A stretch of 38,537 bases of DNA. It comes from Chromatiales bacterium (ex Bugula neritina AB1). Its GTDB lineage: Bacteria > Pseudomonadota > Gammaproteobacteria > Granulosicoccales > Granulosicoccaceae. The position numbers and the translations under genes are program-made. The notes under the pieces are model-generated. The model ran no database searches, was not told where the DNA came from, and saw only the letters and a list, made by a program, of their open reading frames with translations. The stretch lies in NCBI GenBank assembly GCA_001730015.1, contig MDLA01000076.1, positions 1-38,537 of the forward strand. The letters are read 5' to 3'. Shown in pieces: positions 33,666 through 38,537 of the stretch. Position 1 is the stretch's first letter, and each line of letters starts with the position of its first letter.

Positions 33666-33736
33666 TTGTGAACGTTGTCCGTAATGATCTATTGGCTAAA
33701 ACTGCAACCATCGATTCTTAAATCTCAAGGCATTCG

Positions 33737-34936
33737 ATGGACATTCACGAGTATCAGGCGAAAGATCTGCTCGGGCAGTTTGGAGTAGAAAGCCCGCCAG
33801 GGGCCTTGGCGTACAGCCCGGAACAAGCAGCATATAGAACCAGGGAGCTCGGCGGCGATAGGTGGGTGGTTAAAGCTCAGGTACATGCCGGCGGCAGAGG
33901 GAAGGCCGGGGGTGTGAAAGTGTGCGCGTCTGACACCGAGATTCAAATAGCCTGTAAAGAAATGTTTGGAAAAAAGATAGTGACCCACCAGACCGGATCA
34001 GAGGGCAAGGGTATCTATCGCGTCTATGTAGAAAGTGCGGTGGCCATTAAAACAGAGTTTTATCTGGGTCTGGTACTGGACCGTTCAAGCCAGCGTGTGA
34101 TGATTGTCTGTTCGAAGGAAGGCGGTATGGAGATAGAGGAAATTGCCGCTGAACAACCTGAAAGTATTATTCGAGCTTCGGTCGAGCCAGCCGTCGGCCT
34201 TCGTGAGTTTCAATGCCGTGATATTGCTTTTGAACTCGGGCTAGAGGGGAACGTTGTACAGAATTTTGTTCGTACGCTTTCCGCTTGTTACCGAGCGTTT
34301 CGTGATCTGGATGCAACAATGGTTGAAATCAACCCGTTGGTGCTTACCGAGAACGGACGAATTCTAGCGCTCGATGCAAAGATGACATTCGATGACAATG
34401 CGCTGTTCAGGCACTCTCAGATTTCAGAACTGCGTGACAAAAGCCAGGAAGACCCGCGAGAGTGTCGTGCCGCGGATCGCGGGCTTAACTATGTTGGGCT
34501 CGACGGCAATATTGGCTGCATAGTCAATGGCGCTGGTCTGGCCATGGCGACAATGGACACCATTAAGCACGCTGGTGGAGAGCCTGCAAACTTTCTTGAT
34601 ATCGGAGGCGGTGCGACACCTGAGCGCGTTGCAAAAGCTTTTCGGCTCGTGATGTCAGACGACAAAGTAGAAGCAGTTCTGGTTAATATATTCGCCGGTA
34701 TCAATCGATGTGACTGGGTTGCTGAAGGGGTGGTGCAGGCGTTAACAGAAAATCCGGTCAGTGTGCCCGTCGTAGTCCGGTTGTCTGGTACCAATGTTGA
34801 GGAGGGCAATAAAATTCTTGCTGCAAGTGAGCTGCCGGTCATCATGGCTTCTTCGCTAAGCGAGGCGGCTACTTCCGTGGTCGAAGCGTGGCGCAGTCAC
34901 TTGACCAACGGGTCGTTAACGAGAGCTGTGCAATGA
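33737..34936 (+). CDS. mtkA: Malate-CoA ligase beta subunit (malate thiokinase)
   Basis: A 399-residue ATP-grasp subunit of the succinyl-CoA synthetase family. It begins [20 protein letters not shown] and contains [20 protein letters not shown] (nucleotide-binding loop). It also has [30 protein letters not shown] (two blocks) and the CoA-ligase signature [15 protein letters not shown] plus [17 protein letters not shown]. It resembles SucC, but the detailed match is to Methylobacterium MtkA, and overlap with mtkB and ppc rather than sucAB genes supports the serine-cycle role: malate + CoA + ATP to malyl-CoA. AAGG lies 7 bases before the ATG. A TCA-cycle SucC function is the alternative. Confidence 0.85.
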   Translation: MDIHEYQAKDLLGQFGVESPPGALAYSPEQAAYRTRELGGDRWVVKAQVHAGGRGKAGGVKVCASDTEIQIACKEMFGKKIVTHQTGSEGKGIYRVYVESAVAIKTEFYLGLVLDRSSQRVMIVCSKEGGMEIEEIAAEQPESIIRASVEPAVGLREFQCRDIAFELGLEGNVVQNFVRTLSACYRAFRDLDATMVEINPLVLTENGRILALDAKMTFDDNALFRHSQISELRDKSQEDPRECRAADRGLNYVGLDGNIGCIVNGAGLAMATMDTIKHAGGEPANFLDIGGGATPERVAKAFRLVMSDDKVEAVLVNIFAGINRCDWVAEGVVQALTENPVSVPVVVRLSGTNVEEGNKILAASELPVIMASSLSEAATSVVEAWRSHLTNGSLTRAVQ

Positions 34937-35817
34937 GTATTTTACTGGATGAAAAGACCCCTGTGATGGTGCAGGGTATCACTGGAAAAATGGCGCGCTT
35001 CCACACTCTTGAAATGATTAACTATGGCACCAATGTGGTTGCCGGTGTTGTGCCTGGTCGCGGTGGTGAAGTAGTGGAGGGTGTGCCGGTATTTAATACC
35101 GTACAAGAGGCGGTTGATAAAACCGCAGCACAGGCCAGTCTAGTGTTCGTGCCGCCGCCGTTTGCCGCTGATGGCATCATGGAAGCTGCCAATTGCGGTA
35201 TACGATATTGCGTATGTATTACCGACGGGATTCCGGCTCAGGACATGATAATGGTAAAGCGATATATGTATCGCTTTCCAAAGACTGATCGAATGATGCT
35301 AACCGGGCCGAATTGCGCTGGCACGATTAGTCCGGGTAAAGCCATGATTGGCATTATGCCGAGTCACATCTATATGCCTGGCAACGTTGGTATTATCGGA
35401 CGTTCCGGCACACTTGGCTACGAAGCGGCAGCACAGTTGAAACATCTCGGTATAGGTGTATCGACATCAGTCGGAATCGGCGGTGATCCCATCAATGGTG
35501 CATCGTTTAAAGATGTACTGGCACACTTTGAACAGGATGACGACACCAGCGTGGTTTGCATGATTGGTGAAATCGGCGGTCCGCAGGAGGCAGAAGCCGC
35601 GGAGTTTGTTCGGGAGCATATGAAAAAACCAGTGGTCGCCTACGTTGCGGGTTTGACTGCTCCCAAGGGCAAAACCATGGGGCACGCGGGTGCAATAATT
35701 TCGGCATTTGGTGAAAGTGCGTCAGAGAAAGTAGAAATTCTATCGGAAGCCGGTGTCGCCGTTGCCGCACACCCTGCGGAGATTGGTGAGACGATAGCCA
35801 GAGTACTTGCCGCGTGA
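34933..35817 (+). CDS. mtkB: Malate-CoA ligase alpha subunit
   Basis: A 294-residue CoA-binding subunit paired with MtkA. The ATG at 34933 overlaps the mtkA stop (ATGA) and gives the family N-terminus [20 protein letters not shown]; an upstream in-frame extension inside mtkA is rejected. The Rossmann CoA site, the [19 protein letters not shown] loop, SGTLGYEAA and the catalytic phospho-histidine His251 in KTMGHAGAI are all present. [20 protein letters not shown], in which the loop differs from SucD, agrees with MtkB. It ends in a GTGA overlap with ppc, so the three genes are translationally coupled. Confidence 0.87.
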   Translation: MSILLDEKTPVMVQGITGKMARFHTLEMINYGTNVVAGVVPGRGGEVVEGVPVFNTVQEAVDKTAAQASLVFVPPPFAADGIMEAANCGIRYCVCITDGIPAQDMIMVKRYMYRFPKTDRMMLTGPNCAGTISPGKAMIGIMPSHIYMPGNVGIIGRSGTLGYEAAAQLKHLGIGVSTSVGIGGDPINGASFKDVLAHFEQDDDTSVVCMIGEIGGPQEAEAAEFVREHMKKPVVAYVAGLTAPKGKTMGHAGAIISAFGESASEKVEILSEAGVAVAAHPAEIGETIARVLAA

Positions 35818-38462
35818 ATACCGTCGTGATGCCATTGGCAAAGACAGTGACGCCAGTTGTGCCAAACAGTTGTGTTGCTGAGAAGACACTGACCGATCAG
35901 GTACTCGAATTGTGGCGTCGTGTGCTCGTTCGTCGAGCCCCTCATGTTGCCTGTGAGCTTGAAACAATTCCTGCGCGACCATTACCGGCCGGGGACGACT
36001 CGATAGCCTACCTGCAAGCGTTGAATATGCGCTCTCAGCTGTTGCGCATAGTCGATGAAATAGAAACAATGCGGCTCCGACGCACGATAGAAACCGACAG
36101 TGGCCGAGCGTCGTTAGCACAAAGCTTCGCGCAACTCGCATTGAGCAATGACAACCGCGAAATGTTTACTGAACTTGCAGCAAGTACTGTTGTTAGCCCA
36201 ACGCTAACCGCCCACCCGACTGAAACCAAACGCGTCACTGTGCTTGAAATTCATCGACGGATATACCGTGGCATTGTGGCACTTGAGACTGATCGCTGGA
36301 CGCCACGTGAACGCGATAACCTGGTCGATTCAATTGAATGTGAAATTGATCTGCTTTGGTCAACAGGTGAGTTGCGTATAGATCGCCCGACTCCGGACGA
36401 CGAAATAGCATGGGGTTTACACTTTTTTAGCGATATTCTTTTTGATGTGGTTCCAGGTGTGTTTGACAGCCTCGACAGTGCGATAGGTTCAGAGAAATTC
36501 GTCTATTCCGAGTGCGTTCCAAAGTTATGTTTTCATTCATGGATAGGTGGCGATCGGGATGGTAACCCGAATGTCACCACTGCGGTAACACGCAGGGCGC
36601 TAGCGTGTGGTCATCAAAAAGTGAGCGCGCGTTATTCTCGCATGTTGTCTGAAGCGGCCTCGCGGCTTTCTATAAGCAATAGAATCACACCACTCAGTGC
36701 GGAGCAGAATCAAGCGTTAAAAAATATTGTCAGCGATACCAGTGCACTGTCACGAAATGCAAATGAATTATTTCGCCAGGCACTCTCTGCGGTTCGGGTT
36801 CGCGTTGAATCAGATAGCTATCTACATGTGAGCGATTTAATCAGCGATATAGAACATATTGAAAACGCGTTACACTCGCTTGAGGCAGGCAATCTGGCTA
36901 AGCGATATATCAGACCGATCAGATGGTTTGCCCATGTTTTCGGCTTCAGGACCGTCACACTTGATATAAGACAAAACTCCACCGTCACCAATTCCGTGCT
37001 TAAGGAGATTTGGCAAAACGTTGAAGGAGACCAGCCTTATGACTATGGCAGCGAAGGTTGGTCGGCGCGTTTGCGACAGGAGCTTGCAGCCGAGAAGCTC
37101 GCCTTCCTGGATCGACAATCCCTGTCCGAACAAAGCCGCGATCTACTCGATCTGTTCAGCTTAATGCGCACAGTTATATCCGGAGCGGATCCACAGGCAG
37201 TAGGGCCATTTATACTGTCAATGACACAATCCGCAGACGATCTGGCCGCCGTACTATTGCTTGCGCGCTATGCCGGCTTTGATCGTGAGGTGCCCGAACT
37301 GGCGGTAGTGCCGTTGTTCGAAACCATTGGTGACTTGCGCGCAGCGCCGGATATTATGCTGCGGTTTTTACAGATACCCAGTGCACGACGTTGTCTTACC
37401 CGGCAAGGTCGCGCGATCGAAATCATGCTCGGTTATTCCGATAGTAACAAAGACGGTGGCTACTTTTGCTCTAACTGGGAAGTTCATTGTGCGCAGTCGA
37501 AACTGGTGTCGGCCCTGGCTGGTGTCGGCCTCGATGTTACATTTTTCCATGGTCGGGGTGGCAGTGTTAGTCGTGGCGGTGCACCGGCGCATCGTGCGAT
37601 TGCGGCACAACCTCCAGGTACCATTGGTAAGCGCATTCGTATAACAGAACAAGGCGAGGTGTTGTCGACGCACTATGCCAATCGCGGTACAGCCGCGGCC
37701 CATCTGGAGTTGCTGTTGTCCAGTGCGATTGAACATAGAATGAAAAAACCGGTGCGCCATCTTGATCCGGAACATGAAGATGCATTGTCGGCATTGGCCG
37801 GGTTAAGTCAGATTGCCTACTCTGAACTGATAAACGCTGAGGGCTTCCTCGATTATTTTCAACAGGCAAGTCCGGTGGAAGAGCTGGCAAGTCTGAAAAT
37901 CGGATCCCGACCGGCGCGGCGATTCGGCGCTAACAGCCTTGACGATTTACGCGCGATACCCTGGGTATTCGCCTGGACTCAGAATCGCCACCTGTTAACG
38001 GGCTGGTATGGTTTCGGAAGTGCGATAAATAGTTATTTGTCGATAAGAAGCGATCAACGCTTGAGTCTATTGCACCATATGTTTGGCAGCTCGGAGTTTT
38101 TCCGACTCATTGTCGATGAAACCGAAAAAACACTGTATCAAACCAATCTGGAAATTGCATCGCAGTATGCAACGCTTGTCGAGTGCACTGAAACGCGGCT
38201 GCGAATTTTAGCCATGGTCCAGAAAGAGTACGAACTTAGTGTTGCTATGGTGAAGCTCATCGCTGGCACCGATAGTCTCGCTGACCGATTTCCGGACTTT
38301 CGCACGCACATCAGCCGTTATGCCCGCGATCTGGATCGTGTGCATTTACTGCAGATTGACTTGTTGCGCGATGCCCGTAAAACGAACCGTCAAGCAGGTA
38401 TTTCCATGCCGTTACTGCAATCGATGAACTGCATATCGTCAGCACTTGGCTGGACGGGGTAG
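35814..38462 (+). CDS. ppc: Phosphoenolpyruvate carboxylase
   Basis: An 882-residue PEP carboxylase: PEP + bicarbonate to oxaloacetate. The GTG start at 35814 overlaps the mtkB stop. Active-site segments are intact: the catalytic His134 in TLTAHPTETKR, WIGGDRDGNPNVT, LGYSDSNKDGGYFCSNWE (about 540), FFHGRGGSVSRGG, and a C-terminus ending in Gly, as in other bacterial PEPCs. The N-terminal plant-type regulatory serine is absent. In the serine cycle this enzyme makes the oxaloacetate that becomes malate for MtkAB, which explains the three-gene operon. The malyl-CoA lyase expected next is not in the remaining 75 bases, which are repeat element A. Confidence 0.95.
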   Translation: MNTVVMPLAKTVTPVVPNSCVAEKTLTDQVLELWRRVLVRRAPHVACELETIPARPLPAGDDSIAYLQALNMRSQLLRIVDEIETMRLRRTIETDSGRASLAQSFAQLALSNDNREMFTELAASTVVSPTLTAHPTETKRVTVLEIHRRIYRGIVALETDRWTPRERDNLVDSIECEIDLLWSTGELRIDRPTPDDEIAWGLHFFSDILFDVVPGVFDSLDSAIGSEKFVYSECVPKLCFHSWIGGDRDGNPNVTTAVTRRALACGHQKVSARYSRMLSEAASRLSISNRITPLSAEQNQALKNIVSDTSALSRNANELFRQALSAVRVRVESDSYLHVSDLISDIEHIENALHSLEAGNLAKRYIRPIRWFAHVFGFRTVTLDIRQNSTVTNSVLKEIWQNVEGDQPYDYGSEGWSARLRQELAAEKLAFLDRQSLSEQSRDLLDLFSLMRTVISGADPQAVGPFILSMTQSADDLAAVLLLARYAGFDREVPELAVVPLFETIGDLRAAPDIMLRFLQIPSARRCLTRQGRAIEIMLGYSDSNKDGGYFCSNWEVHCAQSKLVSALAGVGLDVTFFHGRGGSVSRGGAPAHRAIAAQPPGTIGKRIRITEQGEVLSTHYANRGTAAAHLELLLSSAIEHRMKKPVRHLDPEHEDALSALAGLSQIAYSELINAEGFLDYFQQASPVEELASLKIGSRPARRFGANSLDDLRAIPWVFAWTQNRHLLTGWYGFGSAINSYLSIRSDQRLSLLHHMFGSSEFFRLIVDETEKTLYQTNLEIASQYATLVECTETRLRILAMVQKEYELSVAMVKLIAGTDSLADRFPDFRTHISRYARDLDRVHLLQIDLLRDARKTNRQAGISMPLLQSMNCISSALGWTG

Positions 38463-38471
38463 GCAGACTAT

Positions 38472-38537
38472 ACCCTGGTGTCGCATAAAATTCCGGCCCA
38501 GAACCGCTACGCTGCTTCTATAGCAGCATCTAAGGCG
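38472..38537 (-). mobile_element. MITE-like repeat, family A, copy 3 (cut by window end)
   Basis: Starting ACCCTGGTGTCGCATAAAAT nine bases after the ppc stop, this is the reverse complement of the right end of family A (CGCTACGCTGCTTCTATAGCAGC matches in two blocks). Only 66 of the expected 190 bases are inside the window. As with the copies at 11 kb and 28 kb, it lies right at the end of a gene, and its hairpins could act as a transcript 3' end. Confidence 0.8.

Noticed and set aside
33737..35817. TCA-cycle sucC/sucD
   Set aside because: Gene overlap with ppc and remembered MtkA/MtkB sequence details favour malate-CoA ligase, though sequence alone is not decisive.
1..38537. CRISPR array, tRNA or rRNA genes, prophage or known defence system
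   Set aside because: No regularly spaced repeats, tRNA-like cloverleaf, rRNA signature, phage structural gene or recognised defence gene was seen.

Overview
The window looks like a chromosomal segment from a heterotrophic, probably marine, gammaproteobacterium. The lineage is inferred from protein similarity remembered for AsnS, DavA/DavB, ProX and Mtk, and no search was run. GC content is moderate. The left 4.7 kb is a gene-poor, AT-richer scrapyard. It holds a putative zinc-protease lipoprotein, a soluble PAS histidine kinase, a DUF3658 pseudogene with an in-frame stop, a decayed REP-type (Y1) transposase, tandem duplications and a 161-bp palindromic element with a clean target duplication.

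From 4.7 to 10.7 kb lies a quaternary-ammonium module: a ProX-like binding protein, an unusually fused double-domain permease, a divergently placed ProV-like ATPase, and a Rieske oxygenase of the carnitine/glycine-betaine demethylase type. From 11.2 to 15.1 kb is an EmrAB-type efflux pair with a MarR regulator, whose divergent promoters and palindromic operator can be read. EmrA carries an unexpected SPOR-like tail. Next come a bacterial ionotropic glutamate-receptor-like channel (15.3-16.3 kb), DUF2853 and DUF2889 proteins, asnS and a DUF599 membrane protein.

From 20.1 to 31.1 kb all genes are on the minus strand. They are davB and davA (lysine to 5-aminovalerate), nadE, a giant class III cyclase / ATPase / LuxR-HTH regulator, a DUF4242 protein, a shortened acyl-CoA-dehydrogenase-like gene bracketed by two repeat elements, a full-length acyl-CoA-dehydrogenase-like protein and a berberine-bridge-type FAD oxidoreductase. 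A small MerR plus cysteine-containing membrane protein operon follows at 31.3-32.1 kb, with a textbook 19-bp-spacer MerR promoter.

The right end (32.4-38.5 kb) carries a second Rieske oxygenase and then a tightly overlapping mtkA-mtkB-ppc operon (malate-CoA ligase and PEP carboxylase of the serine cycle). The most interesting metabolic reading joins the two ends. N-methylated compounds are imported, Rieske enzymes demethylate them and release formaldehyde, and serine-cycle enzymes help assimilate the C1 units. Neither the Rieske reductase nor the rest of the serine cycle is in the window.

Three families of short non-coding mobile elements can be defined directly from the sequence: A (190 bp, two full copies plus one cut by the window end), B (174 bp, two copies) and C (161 bp, one copy). 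Some sit at gene ends and have altered stop codons or C-termini.
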